Origin: a bacterium
GTDB taxonomy: Bacteria; Bdellovibrionota; UBA1018
Length of the DNA: 64,000 bases
Direction of reading: 5' to 3'
Assembly (NCBI GenBank): GCA_019751945.1
Contig: JAIEMT010000045.1
Coordinates: forward strand, 1-64,000
Part shown: piece after piece, positions 15,375 through 24,491 of the stretch
Position numbering within the stretch: position 1 is the stretch's first letter
Layout: every line of letters begins with the position of its first letter
Translations under genes and position numbers: made by a program
Notes under the pieces: generated by a model
What the model was told of the DNA's origin: nothing
Seen by the model: the letters and a program-made list of their open reading frames with translations, nothing else
Database searches by the model: none

Positions 15375-15496
15375 GTTTGCTGTTTGCAGTTTGCTGAAGC
15401 AGGCATCTGACTGCTGAAGCTGTTTCAGCAAACTGTTGCCAACAGTCCCTGCTACTGCAGGCCGATGCCCGTATCTGCAAACCGCAAGCAGCAAAC
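15375..15496. repeat. Long imperfect palindromic intergenic element
   Basis: The 33-base arms at 15375-15407 and 15464-15496 are inverted repeats with 27 of 33 positions complementary and no gaps. The 56-base centre has its own hairpins: CTGAA/TTTCAG near 15412-15427 and ACTGTT/AACAGT near 15432-15446. It follows a terminator and precedes the SDR gene. It has no ORF. It is probably a folded repetitive element. Confidence 0.7.
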
Positions 15497-15542
15497 AGAG
15501 TCACCGATTCCCCAGATTTTAATCTTATGGTATTAATGCCGC

Positions 15543-16251
15543 ATGAAAAAAGTCGCATTGATTACTGGAGCAAACCGGGGCATCGGCCTCGAAACCACGA
15601 AGCAGCTGGGTAAGAAGGGTTATCACGTCATTCTGACTTCTCGCGATGAGGCAAAGGGCCAGGCTGCTGTAGCCGCCTTTCAAAAAGAAGGTCTCGATGT
15701 CTCCTTCTGTCCTCTCGACGTCGCTGATCAAAAGAGTGTCGACGCGGCGTTGGCTTGGGTGAAGAAAAATGTAGGGCGTCTGGATGTTTTGGTGAATAAC
15801 GCCGGTGTGTTTCTGGAGAGTCGTGATGGCGGATCGACTGTTGAAACGGGCGACATCCAAGTCATTCGCGATACGTTGGAAATTAATACTTACGGAGTTT
15901 TTAGAATGTGCCAGGCTTTCATTCCGATGATGGTGGCGCAGAAGTATGGCCGCATTGTGAATCTTTCGAGCGGAATGGGGCAATTGACCGATATGAACGG
16001 GGGCTATCCCGCTTACCGGATTTCAAAAACGGCGGTGAATGCCATTACTCGAATTTTTGCGAATGAAACTCAGGGTACTGGAGTTTTGATCAACTCCGTT
16101 TGCCCGGGTTGGGTGAAGACCGATATGGGGGGGGCCGCAAGCAGAGCGGAGCTTGGAAGATGGAGCGGACACCGTGGTTTGGTGTTCGACGCTGCCTTCG
16201 GACGGACCGACTGGAAAGTTCTTCAGGGACCACGAGCAGATAGACTGGTAA
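15543..16251 (+). CDS. Short-chain dehydrogenase/reductase, frameshifted at an 8-G run
   Basis: Rossmann-fold SDR: TGANRGIG (NADPH glycine motif), NNAG, catalytic Ser in NLSSGMG and YRISK (Tyr and Lys), and PGWVKTDMGG. After ATG at 16125 comes a run in which G16127-16134 are eight G. Read as is, the frame runs to 16289 with a nonsense tail. With one G fewer the family C-terminus appears: RSLEDGADTVVW, GPTGKFFRDHEQIDW, stop at 16249-16251, 235 residues. This resembles carbonyl reductase-like SDRs. The indel is either a sequence error or real. The restored end overlaps the convergent protease gene by 29 bp. Confidence 0.85.
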
Positions 16252-17482
16252 GCGCGCGCATTCTTTCGACGACCGGTGGATGCGTGTAATCCAACATCAC
16301 TTTCAGCCAATGCGGACTGAGATGAGACAGGTGATCAACGCTGAGCTTTCGAAGCGCGGTGGAGAGCGCCTGTGGTTTTCCGTAAGTGGCGGTGGAATAT
16401 TCATCCGCTTCAAATTCAAACTTTCGAGACAGGGCCTGGTTGGGAATTGACATCAATCCCATGAGTGGTGAAAGAACGAACATCGTTGCGACGATGCTGG
16501 CATAGGTCGACGCATACTTGATTTGAAACGCATCGATCAAAATGGGTTGGTTCAAAAGCAGGTGAAAAAAGTAAAACATCACTCCGCTCGCTCCGATTGA
16601 AAGAGCTGTGAATTGAATAATGTGATTCTTTTTGAAGTGTCCGACCTCATGGGCCAAGACGGCCATCAATTCTTCGAGATCTAATTTCGCAACGAGCGTG
16701 TCGAAAAGGACGAGCTTTCTAAAGCTACCGAACCCCGTGAAAAAAGCATTCGCCTTGGTAGAGCGCTTGGATCCGTCCATCGTAAAGATTCCCTGGAGTT
16801 GGAAGGAGTTCTTCTTCGCGTACGCGTCAATGGCAGCACGAATTTCTCCATCTGGGACGGGAGTAAATTTATTAAACAACGGTAATAAAAAGACCGGTGC
16901 TAAAAAGGAAAGAATGAGCTGAAAGGCACTGAAGGCTCCCCAGGCCCAAAGCCAAGCGGTGTCGCCTTGCTTTTGGAAGAAGTAGAGGATTCCGGCGAAG
17001 GCAGCTCCTCCTAAGACGGCCCCCAGAATCATTCCTTGCATCAGGTCTTTTACGAAAATCAGCGGAGTGGTGCGATTAAATCCAAACCGTTCTTCGATGA
17101 CGAACGTGTGATAAAAACGAAATGGCAGGCCCAAGAGAACTCTCAGAAAGCTCAAGATTCCCACGAAAATCAGGCCGGTCCAGATTTCTCCCAGGTTCCA
17201 GCTTCGAGCCAAAACATCGGCAAAGTGAAATCCACCGACCCAGAAAAATCCCATCACCGCTAGAAATGACACGGTTTTTTGAATGAGTGCAAAGCGAGTA
17301 TTGACGCGGAGATAGTCCTGGGACTGGCGGTATTTTCCGGCGTCATAAAACTCTCGAAATTCGGGGGGAAGGTCACCCGCCGTTTTTAGCGTTTGCAGAT
17401 TCAAGAAATCGGCCAGCGCATCTAAGGTGAAAACGAAGGTATAAACTGCCAAGACAAGTGCTATTAAGAGGGTTGGCGACAT
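16223..17482 (-). CDS. M48 peptidase, Ste24/CAAX prenyl protease 1-like
   Basis: A 419-residue multi-pass inner-membrane zinc protease. The N-terminal Peptidase_M48_N region has several hydrophobic segments and FRFYHTFVIEERFGFNRTTP, a Ste24 hallmark. The zinc site is HEVGH in LMAVLAHEVGHFKKNH, with the third ligand in EFEADEYS. Eukaryotic Ste24 trims prenylated proteins; bacterial members probably act in membrane protein quality control. Its start is 28 bp from the divergent copper ATPase start. Confidence 0.92.
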   Translation of the reverse strand: MSPTLLIALVLAVYTFVFTLDALADFLNLQTLKTAGDLPPEFREFYDAGKYRQSQDYLRVNTRFALIQKTVSFLAVMGFFWVGGFHFADVLARSWNLGEIWTGLIFVGILSFLRVLLGLPFRFYHTFVIEERFGFNRTTPLIFVKDLMQGMILGAVLGGAAFAGILYFFQKQGDTAWLWAWGAFSAFQLILSFLAPVFLLPLFNKFTPVPDGEIRAAIDAYAKKNSFQLQGIFTMDGSKRSTKANAFFTGFGSFRKLVLFDTLVAKLDLEELMAVLAHEVGHFKKNHIIQFTALSIGASGVMFYFFHLLLNQPILIDAFQIKYASTYASIVATMFVLSPLMGLMSIPNQALSRKFEFEADEYSTATYGKPQALSTALRKLSVDHLSHLSPHWLKVMLDYTHPPVVERMRALTSLSARGP

Positions 17483-17510
17483 TTCTTAACCATACTATAG
17501 GTAAGGAATC

Positions 17511-19667
17511 ATGAAAACTCCCGCGCCCTCTGTTTCTATTGACCCCGTCTGCGGAATGGAGGTCGACACTACGGATCCTGCAACCGTTCACACCGAGCAC
17601 CACGGCAAGACTTATTACTTTTGTTGGGAAGGTTGCAAAACCAAGTTTGAAAAAAATCCGGGACTCTATTTAAACCCGAATGCTGCAGCCGCATCTCTAC
17701 CCGTTGATTCTGAGGCCGAGTACACGTGCCCGATGCACCCCGAAGTTCGAAAAAAAGGACCGGGAAGCTGTCCCATTTGTGGAATGGCACTGGAGCCCAT
17801 GGAAGCGAGTTTGGCCCCTGCTGAAAACCACGAGTTGAAAGACATGACTCGAAGGCTTTGGGTCAGCGCTGTACTTTTTGTTCCACTTTTTTCCATGACC
17901 ATGTTGAACCATCACGCCACCGGAATTCAGCGTTGGATTCAGTTGGTCTTGGCAAGTCCCGTGGTTCTCTGGGGCGGATGGCCGTTTTTTCAAAGAGGTT
18001 GGACTTCGGTTCTCACGCGCCAGTTGAACATGTTCACCTTGATTGCCATGGGGACGGGGGTTTCTTACCTCTACAGTGTTTGGGCGCTGTTCAGTTCGCC
18101 TCATGCGGACCTCTATTTTGAACCAGCAGCAGGAATCACTGCATTGGTTTTGCTAGGACAAGTTTTGGAGCTTCGAGCGCGCGATCAAACGGCGGGTGCG
18201 ATTCGAGCTCTTTTGGAACTCTCTCCTAAGGGGACTGAAAATATTCAGGTGGGGGATCTGATTCGCGTCAAACCCGGGGAGAAAGTTCCGGTAGATGGAG
18301 TTCTCACGGAAGGATCGAGCTCGCTCGATGAGTCTTTGGTCACCGGGGAATCTTTGCCTGTACTGAAAGAAGTCGGATCTCGCGTCATTGGGGGAACTTT
18401 GAACGGCGCAGGGAGTTTCGTTTTCCGCGCGGAGCGAGTAGGGAAGGATACCTTGCTTTCTCAGATCATCCGCCTGGTGAATCAAGCGCAGAGAAGTCGT
18501 GCGCCCATTCAGCGCTTGGCGGACCAGGTCTCTTCCTATTTCATTCCAGCTGTTCTGGTCGTTGCTCTCGGGGGATTTCTTTTCTGGTATCGGTCGGGGT
18601 TGGATCACTCGTTAATGAGTGCCGTGGCTGTGCTGATGATTGCCTGCCCTTGTGCTCTGGGGTTGGCGACTCCCATGTCTATCTTGGTTGCGACGGGACG
18701 TGCAGCGCAGCTCGGAATTCTCTTCAAAGATGCGCAGGCTCTGGAGCTCTTTGCCCGGGTCGATACGTTGATTGTCGATAAGACGGGAACTTTGACGTTA
18801 GGGAAGCCTCAGGTGGTTTCCATCCATCCGGAAAAAGGTGTGAATGAAAATGAGGTTCTTGTTTCAGCGGCGGCACTGGAGGCTTTGAGCGAGCATCCGC
18901 TAGCGGCGGCTATTTTGGATACTGCCAGAAAACGCTCCTTAGAAATTCCCAAGGTCGAGGGTTTTGAGTCTAAAACGGGCTTGGGCGTCAGCGGACAGCT
19001 GGGTTCGAAGCGGATTCGGGTAGGCAGCCCTAAGTATCTGGGAGTTCAAACCGCTCTGGAGAGCCAAGGTCGAACTGTCATCGGGGTGAGTGAAGAAGGA
19101 CGACTTTTGGGTTTCTTACAAATTTCGGATGCCCTGAAGCCCAGTACCCCGCAAGCGTTGAAGGAGTTGCGGGCTGACGGAGTTCGAATCGTGATGATGA
19201 CGGGCGACCATCAGCAAGCGGCTCTCTCCGTGGCGCGAGAGTTAGGGATGGACGAAACAGACGTTCATGCGCAGGTTTCACCCGCACAGAAGCAGGATTT
19301 GATTCGGCGGCTGCAGACCGAAGGGCACCGGGTGGCTATGGCGGGGGATGGGGTGAACGACAGCCCAGCCTTGGCTCAGGCCGATGTGGGAATTGCCATG
19401 GGAACTGGGACGGACGTCGCCATCGAGTCGGCAGGGGTTACTTTGGTACGCGGGGATCTTCTAGCTCTGTCCCGGGCGCGGAGTCTGAGCCGTGCGACTT
19501 TGAAAAACATCCGCCAGAACCTGTTTTTCGCCTTCATTTATAACGGGGTGGGGGTGCCGGTTGCGGCGGCGCTGCTTCTCAGTCCCATGATGGCCAGTGC
19601 GGCCATGAGTCTGAGCTCGGTTTCAGTGATTGGGAATGCCCTGAGATTACGATCGGCAAAAATCTAG
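17511..19667 (+). CDS. copA: Copper-type P1B ATPase with YHS and heavy-metal-binding N-termini
   Basis: A 718-residue heavy-metal efflux ATPase of the inner membrane. In place of the usual HMA domain the N-terminus has a YHS module (DPVCGMEV ... [12 protein letters not shown], about 11-52) and an HMBD module (YTCPMHPEV ... CPICGMAL, about 64-96). The transmembrane metal site CPC is at about 379-381, the phosphorylated Asp at about 423 in DKTGT, the HP motif in SEHPLAAAI, and [10 protein letters not shown] in the P domain. Cu+ or Ag+ export is predicted. AAGGA lies ahead of the ATG. No metalloregulator is adjacent. Confidence 0.92.
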   Translation: MKTPAPSVSIDPVCGMEVDTTDPATVHTEHHGKTYYFCWEGCKTKFEKNPGLYLNPNAAAASLPVDSEAEYTCPMHPEVRKKGPGSCPICGMALEPMEASLAPAENHELKDMTRRLWVSAVLFVPLFSMTMLNHHATGIQRWIQLVLASPVVLWGGWPFFQRGWTSVLTRQLNMFTLIAMGTGVSYLYSVWALFSSPHADLYFEPAAGITALVLLGQVLELRARDQTAGAIRALLELSPKGTENIQVGDLIRVKPGEKVPVDGVLTEGSSSLDESLVTGESLPVLKEVGSRVIGGTLNGAGSFVFRAERVGKDTLLSQIIRLVNQAQRSRAPIQRLADQVSSYFIPAVLVVALGGFLFWYRSGLDHSLMSAVAVLMIACPCALGLATPMSILVATGRAAQLGILFKDAQALELFARVDTLIVDKTGTLTLGKPQVVSIHPEKGVNENEVLVSAAALEALSEHPLAAAILDTARKRSLEIPKVEGFESKTGLGVSGQLGSKRIRVGSPKYLGVQTALESQGRTVIGVSEEGRLLGFLQISDALKPSTPQALKELRADGVRIVMMTGDHQQAALSVARELGMDETDVHAQVSPAQKQDLIRRLQTEGHRVAMAGDGVNDSPALAQADVGIAMGTGTDVAIESAGVTLVRGDLLALSRARSLSRATLKNIRQNLFFAFIYNGVGVPVAAALLLSPMMASAAMSLSSVSVIGNALRLRSAKI

Positions 19668-19810
19668 GGAGTAGCTAGATTTTCGGCCGGTACGCGAATC
19701 GCTTGTGCGAAAGATGGCTTGGGAAGCGTGAAGCGATTGACCTGGTAATGGTAAATAACCATCAGGGTTAGGAAAATCACGACTGAATAGAGTCCTTTAG
19801 CGAACCTCAT
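19664..19810 (-). CDS. Small single-pass membrane protein
   Basis: About 48 residues from ATG at 19810 (an upstream in-frame start would add 17). One hydrophobic helix ([17 protein letters not shown]) is flanked by basic residues, followed by a short polar tail. The 3' end overlaps the convergent copA stop by 4 bp. There is no clear ribosome site and no known family. Real expression is uncertain. Confidence 0.4.
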   Translation of the reverse strand: MRFAKGLYSVVIFLTLMVIYHYQVNRFTLPKPSFAQAIRVPAENLATP

Positions 19811-19928
19811 CGACTTTCTATTCTCGGCATAAATTTTATAAAACTCAATCCCTCGGATCACTTTTTTTTAAAGTTTTTTTAAATAAAGTGGGCTTGTGTA
19901 GTTTCGACTCGAGCGATAGGTAAGGATC

Positions 19929-21191
19929 GTGGCAGAAAATACTTCCATCTCTGTTCTGATGATTGGTCATGTCTGGCCCGAAGTGACTTCTTCGGCGGCT
20001 GGAGTGCGAGAACTGGGGCTCGTTCGCGGGTTTTTGAAAAAAGGATGGAGAGTTTTTTATGTCTCACCGTCGAAGAACAACGATCACCGGGTCCGTTTAG
20101 ACCTCCTCGGGGTCGAGACCGCGCAGTTTGAGCCGAACGATTCGGGTTTCGACACCTGGTTAAGCCAGATTCAGCCCGATTTTGTGATTTTTGACCGGTT
20201 CATGATCGAAGAACAGTTCAGTTTTCGGGTTCGTGAGGTCTGTCCCGATGCGGTTCGTGTGCTCGACACCATTGATTTGCACCTGCTCAGGCGCTTTCGG
20301 CAGCAGAATCCCGATCCCAAGGCCGTTCAAACGCCGCTTTGGGACAGCGAAGACGCCTCTCGGGAGTTGGCTTCGATTTTTCGCTCGGACTTGAGTCTGA
20401 TTCTCTCGGACTCGGAGGTCCAGCTTCTTCGTTCCAGCCTGGGATTGCCGGAGTCTCTCCTTCAGGAATCCCTGGAGCTTTGTCGCATTTTTTACAATTC
20501 GCCGCCTGCTCAACCCCCAGGCTTCTCTGAGCGACAGCATTTTTCTATGATTGGGAACTTTCGTCATGCTCCGAATGCGGATGCGGTCCTTTGGCTGAAG
20601 AAGGAGATCTGGCCTGCGATTCGGGGCTTGCTCCCGAATGCGGAAGTCCATGTTTACGGGGCCTATCCTCCGAAGGAAATGATGGACCTGACGGATGCAA
20701 AGGCTGGTTTTTATGTCAAAGGTTGGACGCCAGATGCCTGTGGCACCTTGGCCCAGTACCGGGTGAACTTGGCGCCGCTTCGATTCGGAGCGGGAATTAA
20801 GGGCAAGATTCTAGATGGCTGGTGGGCGGGAACCCCTCCTGTAACCACTTCGATTGGTGCGGAGGGGATGGCGGGACTGCTTCCCTGGGGCGGCCTCGTG
20901 GCCGATACTGCCGAAGCTTTTGCGAAGGGGGCTGTTCAGCTCTATCAGAGCCCCGATCTTTGGGCGGATGCTGTTCGGAAGGGACGGGACATTCTGAACC
21001 AGGAATATGATTTCGATTCTCAGTCTACACGCTTAGTTGAAAAACTCTTAGAGGTCCGATCGGAGCTTCAGGGGCGCCGCGCCAGAAATTGGGCTGGGGC
21101 GATGCTTTGGCATCATCTGCACAAGAGCACGACCTACTTTTCCCGTTGGATTGAAGCAAAGAACCGGCCCGCTTCGTCCCAAATTCAGTGA
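19929..21191 (+). CDS. Glycosyltransferase (GT4-type, group 1)
   Basis: A 420-residue protein from GTG preceded by TAAGGA. It has a GT-B fold: an N-terminal acceptor half beginning VLMIGHVWPEVTSSAAGVRE, and a C-terminal nucleotide-sugar half with FRHAPNADAVLWLKKEIWP, EVHVYGAYPP and the donor loop LAPLRFGAGIKGKILDGWWA, followed by GTPPVTTSIGAEG. It is cytoplasmic, with no signal peptide. Donor and acceptor are unknown. A surface polysaccharide role is plausible but no cluster surrounds it. Confidence 0.85.
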   Translation: MAENTSISVLMIGHVWPEVTSSAAGVRELGLVRGFLKKGWRVFYVSPSKNNDHRVRLDLLGVETAQFEPNDSGFDTWLSQIQPDFVIFDRFMIEEQFSFRVREVCPDAVRVLDTIDLHLLRRFRQQNPDPKAVQTPLWDSEDASRELASIFRSDLSLILSDSEVQLLRSSLGLPESLLQESLELCRIFYNSPPAQPPGFSERQHFSMIGNFRHAPNADAVLWLKKEIWPAIRGLLPNAEVHVYGAYPPKEMMDLTDAKAGFYVKGWTPDACGTLAQYRVNLAPLRFGAGIKGKILDGWWAGTPPVTTSIGAEGMAGLLPWGGLVADTAEAFAKGAVQLYQSPDLWADAVRKGRDILNQEYDFDSQSTRLVEKLLEVRSELQGRRARNWAGAMLWHHLHKSTTYFSRWIEAKNRPASSQIQ

Positions 21192-21200
21192 CTCCGTGAC

Positions 21201-22061
21201 TCAGTGGTAGTTGTATTGAAACTTGGCAGTCTTTTGAGAGTTGCCGTAAGCCAGAACATACCCACCGACATTGTAACCCGTCAGTTTGAAGAGGAGCTCG
21301 GTTTTGCCATCGTGATCAAAGTCTGCAGCTTCGATCAGCTTCAGCTCGCCCGGAATGAATGTAGGAGCTGAGGTTGGACTCATTAAACAAGTGGCACTGA
21401 AGAACTCTTTCGCGTCTTCCTTTGTAGAGGTGGGGAATGCCATAGGGAGAACCCATCCGCCAATTTTTGACTTATAACTCTTCGAAGCGAGGGTAATTTT
21501 CTTTTCTATTTCTTGGCACTTTTCCGGGCATCCCAGTTCTTTGGCAAACTGAGTTTTAAATGCTAGCTTGGCTTTTTCTAAAAGAGAAGCAGGGGGATTT
21601 CCTGGCTTCCACTCTTCCGGGTCTTGATAATTGGGCTGCGAGATTGCAGCGAGGGGGCGATAGATTCGCTCTCCATTGAAACCAGCGAATTCCGAGCTTC
21701 TCTTTCCCACTTTTTGCCCCAGTTTCTCTGCGGCTTCTTGATTTTCAATCAAGTGTTGGCCGACGTCTGAGTAAAATTCAAACTTGACCGGGCGCTTGGT
21801 TTTTTCTTCAGAAAGTTTTTTTCCGTTTAAGGCAATTGTCCAATTGACCTCAAGGGGGTAGTCCACCGCGCTGAGCGTATGGCTTGGAAAAGCTTTCCAT
21901 TCCAAATCCTCTTTTTTGAAAAGGACGCGAATCTGAAATTTATGTTTCTCGCCGGCAAAGACACCAGGCCGATCTTCTTGAACGCCTACAATGAGCGCTT
22001 CTCCCGAAGCAGAGACATTGCTGACCAAGAACAAGCCCAGAACGGGGATCCAGTTTTTCAT
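21201..22061 (-). CDS. Exported protein with FG-GAP-like C-terminal motif
   Basis: A 286-residue protein. The signal peptide ends near VSNVSASG. The mature part has a charged middle region and a C-terminal segment AADFDHDGKTELLFKLTGY resembling a calcium-binding FG-GAP/VCBS-type loop (DxDxDG). Cys pair in GCPEKCQE. No enzyme motif is visible. The thioredoxin-fold gene stops 4 bp upstream on the same strand, so the two are probably co-transcribed. Confidence 0.68.
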   Translation of the reverse strand: MKNWIPVLGLFLVSNVSASGEALIVGVQEDRPGVFAGEKHKFQIRVLFKKEDLEWKAFPSHTLSAVDYPLEVNWTIALNGKKLSEEKTKRPVKFEFYSDVGQHLIENQEAAEKLGQKVGKRSSEFAGFNGERIYRPLAAISQPNYQDPEEWKPGNPPASLLEKAKLAFKTQFAKELGCPEKCQEIEKKITLASKSYKSKIGGWVLPMAFPTSTKEDAKEFFSATCLMSPTSAPTFIPGELKLIEAADFDHDGKTELLFKLTGYNVGGYVLAYGNSQKTAKFQYNYH

Positions 22062-22065
22062 GAAA

Positions 22066-22632
22066 TCAGTGTAGCTGCTTCCACTTGATGCTGCAACCCA
22101 TGGCAGGTTTTTGATCGGTGTTGACGGGTTTTCCTTGGATCAAGGATTCGATGGCATCGTTGAGGTCTCGAGTGGTGACAGCCGATTCATCTTTCCAGTT
22201 GTCGTCAATTCTTCCGCGGTATTCCAGAATGAAACTGTTTCCTTTTTTTGCAAACACGAACGGGTCGGGAGTGCAGGCCGCGTCGAAGCTGCGTGCAACG
22301 ATTTGGCTTTCGTCATGGAGGTAGGGAAAAATATAACCCACTTCTTCCGCGCGCTCTTTCATGGCCTCAAAGCTGTCATCGGGATAGCGAGTGGCGTCGT
22401 TCGAATTGATACCGACAAACTGCACCCCTTTCGGGGCAAACTTCTTGGCTAAAAGATTGATTCTCTCCTGCGTCGCAACGACGTAGGGGCAGTGATTGCA
22501 GATGAAGACGACCACCAAAACCTTTGCGTCAGAAAAATCTGCCAAGCTATAGGTCTTGCCGTCGGTTGCTGGAAGCTCGAAGTCAGGAGCCGTTCTACCA
22601 AGTTCTGGGATGGGTGAGTAAGTGGGTGCCAT
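22066..22632 (-). CDS. Thioredoxin-fold protein (AhpC/TSA-Redoxin family)
   Basis: About 188 residues. Begins with the AhpC/TSA segment APDFELPATDGKTYSLADF; the redox motif CNHCPY (CxxC) comes at the end of the first core strand (VLVVVFICNHCPYV), as in the cytoplasmic thiol-disulphide family annotated as thioredoxin-family/redoxin proteins. There is no signal peptide. TPDPFVFAKKG contains the cis-Pro-like region and GCSIKWK is a conserved C-terminus. The substrate is unknown. It is divergent from exonuclease III. Confidence 0.85.
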   Translation of the reverse strand: MAPTYSPIPELGRTAPDFELPATDGKTYSLADFSDAKVLVVVFICNHCPYVVATQERINLLAKKFAPKGVQFVGINSNDATRYPDDSFEAMKERAEEVGYIFPYLHDESQIVARSFDAACTPDPFVFAKKGNSFILEYRGRIDDNWKDESAVTTRDLNDAIESLIQGKPVNTDQKPAMGCSIKWKQLH

Positions 22633-22681
22633 GGCCAAGCTCTACCATAATTTAAAGACCTATGCCATGATCCGGCCCCAT

Positions 22682-23446
22682 ATGAAGCTCTACTCCTGGA
22701 ACATTAATGGGATTCGCGCCTGTCACAAAGGTGGTTTTTTAGACTGGTTTAAGAAATCGGAAGCCGAAGTGGTTTGCGTTCAAGAAATCAAAGCCACGCT
22801 CGAGCAGCTCGGCCCTGAGTTGCATCATCCGAATAGCTATCACTCGTTTTGGCATTCGGCAAAAAAGCCAGGTTATAGTGGGGTTGCCACTTATTCAAAG
22901 ACCGAACCATTAAACATTAGTTATGGAATCGGTGTTCCGGAGATTGACGACGAAGGGCGCATCCTGACCACCGAGTTCAAAAATTTCACGCTCATCAATG
23001 CCTATTTCCCAAACAGCCAACGGGACCATAAACGCCTCAAGTACAAGTTGAAGTTTTGTGACGAAATGTTGAAGTACACTCAGTCTCTTCGAAAGAAGGG
23101 AAAGTTTGTGGTGCTCTGTGGGGATTACAATATTGCTCACAAGCCGATTGATTTGAAAAATCCTAAGTCGAACGAAACGAATGCCGGGTTTCTGCCCGAA
23201 GAGCGCGCGTGGATGGATAAATTCCTGGCGGCGGGCTACGTCGATACGTTTAGAAATTTTACGCCAGATCCCGATCATTATACTTGGTGGAGTTATCGTC
23301 CCGGCGTTCGCGAACGAAACGTGGGGTGGCGCATCGATTATTTCTGCACTAATGAAGAATTCAAAGATCGGCTGAAGGCGAGTACGATTCTTCCGCAAGT
23401 GCGGGGGTCGGATCATTGCCCAGTCAGCTTAGAGCTTCGGGCTTAG
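22682..23446 (+). CDS. xth: Exodeoxyribonuclease III (AP endonuclease)
   Basis: About 254 residues from ATG at 22682. Motifs of the EEP Mg-dependent nuclease fold: SWNINGIRA, VCVQEIKA (catalytic Glu), CGDYNIAH (Asp/Asn), WWSYRPGVRERNVGWRIDYF and GSDHCPVSLEL (His). Cleaves at abasic sites and removes 3' blocks in base excision repair. Longer starts (22622, 22667) would add residues not seen in the family. The 3' end overlaps the convergent CofE-like gene by 18 bp. Confidence 0.93.
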   Translation: MKLYSWNINGIRACHKGGFLDWFKKSEAEVVCVQEIKATLEQLGPELHHPNSYHSFWHSAKKPGYSGVATYSKTEPLNISYGIGVPEIDDEGRILTTEFKNFTLINAYFPNSQRDHKRLKYKLKFCDEMLKYTQSLRKKGKFVVLCGDYNIAHKPIDLKNPKSNETNAGFLPEERAWMDKFLAAGYVDTFRNFTPDPDHYTWWSYRPGVRERNVGWRIDYFCTNEEFKDRLKASTILPQVRGSDHCPVSLELRA

Positions 23447-24157
23447 TCGATCTTTATAAAGCGGGTAGTAGAGATCCTGTTCCATCGGAATCTGAATCTC
23501 TTTCGGATCAATCTCGGAACTAAAATCCACCGGTGCATTTTCAATCAGCGCTAACGGGCAAGTCTCGGTGGCTTCACCCATCATCATCACCGCTGCAGCA
23601 GCGAGTCCATCAGCCAAATCCACTTGAGTCATACGGAGAGTGCGCCCAAACAGGTCAGTCTGGCCCACCAGATTTCTGACACCATGAAAACCCCAGTAAG
23701 CCAACGCAATCCCGGTAACCCCCTGGCGAAGGGGGAGCGTGTGCGAGTCCGTCATCAACACCCCAAAAGTCCGAAGCTTGAAAGTTTCAGCCAAGAAGTC
23801 ATAGAGCCTCTGAGCACTTCCAAACGGATCCTTCGGGTAAAGGATGAACTCGTCTCTCTCCGAGTTCGACTCATCAATTCCCGACGAAGGAATAAACAGC
23901 CCATGTTTAATGGTGAGGCGGCATTCAAACGCCACTTCGCCTAAGTCGTGATCAGCTTCAGCAATCACCAGTTCTCTCTTAGAAGCTTCCGAGCGAGCCA
24001 CAACCCGAGATTCCGCCAAACTCACGATCTTCGATGTAATGGCGAGGATCGCGCCTTCGCGGAGCCCGTCAGGCAAGCTTTGCAGCACAAACCGATTTAG
24101 ATCCTGCCCCAGATGAAAAACAGAAGTTCGAAGAGGAGTAACCTGAAGTGGAAGCAT
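23429..24157 (-). CDS. CofE-like gamma-glutamyl ligase
   Basis: A 242-residue protein of the coenzyme F420-0:gamma-glutamyl ligase fold. Visible: REGAILAITSKIVSLAESRV (N-terminal strand-helix with Ser/Lys), SGIDESNSE, LYPKDPFGSAQRLYDFL, and VLMTDSHTLPLRQGVTGIAL. In archaea and actinobacteria CofE adds glutamate to F420-0. Many proteobacteria carry stand-alone paralogues, sometimes labelled folate gamma-glutamate ligase, of unknown substrate. No other F420 gene (cofC, cofD, fbiC) is in this window. Confidence 0.8.
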   Translation of the reverse strand: MLPLQVTPLRTSVFHLGQDLNRFVLQSLPDGLREGAILAITSKIVSLAESRVVARSEASKRELVIAEADHDLGEVAFECRLTIKHGLFIPSSGIDESNSERDEFILYPKDPFGSAQRLYDFLAETFKLRTFGVLMTDSHTLPLRQGVTGIALAYWGFHGVRNLVGQTDLFGRTLRMTQVDLADGLAAAAVMMMGEATETCPLALIENAPVDFSSEIDPKEIQIPMEQDLYYPLYKDRLSPKL

Positions 24158-24491
24158 GCAGAAGGTTCTTATCGAGCCTAAGCCAGAGAGTCAAAGGCTC
24201 GATTCCCCCGAAATAAAAGCTAAACAAAACCATTCCCCATTCCTAGAAGGCCTCGGCGCCCGGAAAAGCGAGCTGGAGGCGAGCGAGGGCGCCGAGGGTC
24301 CATATATGGGCGGCAGGCAGAAAGGTGAACGTAAAAATGAGCACTCATCCAGAAACAAGCAGGGACGATCGGAGATGTGACTCTAAATTAAGCAGGGTTC
24401 ATCTCAGCGTTGCAAATGTGAGCTAAATTAGATCTAAGCAATACTCATAAAAACCCATTGCCCCAAAATAAATCTATGCTAGAAACCTCCC
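24158..24491. other. Gene-free region upstream of the REP transposase
   Basis: A 334-bp gap. It contains the REP-like hairpin at 24251-24297 and AT-rich DNA (24395-24480) that probably holds the transposase promoter. The open frame running through it on the plus strand crosses the hairpin, has no ribosome site and no domain, so I do not call it a gene. Confidence 0.6.
24251..24297. repeat. REP-like hairpin upstream of RAYT gene
   Basis: CCTCGGCGCCC (24251-24261) and GGGCGCCGAGG (24287-24297) form a perfect 11-bp stem around 25 bases. It is preceded by CTAGAAGG, comparable to the conserved tetranucleotide that REP elements carry at the foot of the stem. Its place 195 bp before a REP-associated tyrosine transposase supports REP identity. 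Confidence 0.6.

Noticed and set aside
15375-15496. Integron attC site
   Set aside because: The arms do not carry the GTTRRRY/RYYYAAC core sites and no integrase or cassette genes are present.
24180-24215. GGCTCGATTCCCCC as a tRNA T-arm
   Set aside because: No matching acceptor, anticodon or D-arm sequence could be placed around it.
24156-24380. 74-codon frame overlapping the CofE-like start
   Set aside because: It runs through the REP hairpin, has no ribosome site, and its composition is not protein-like.
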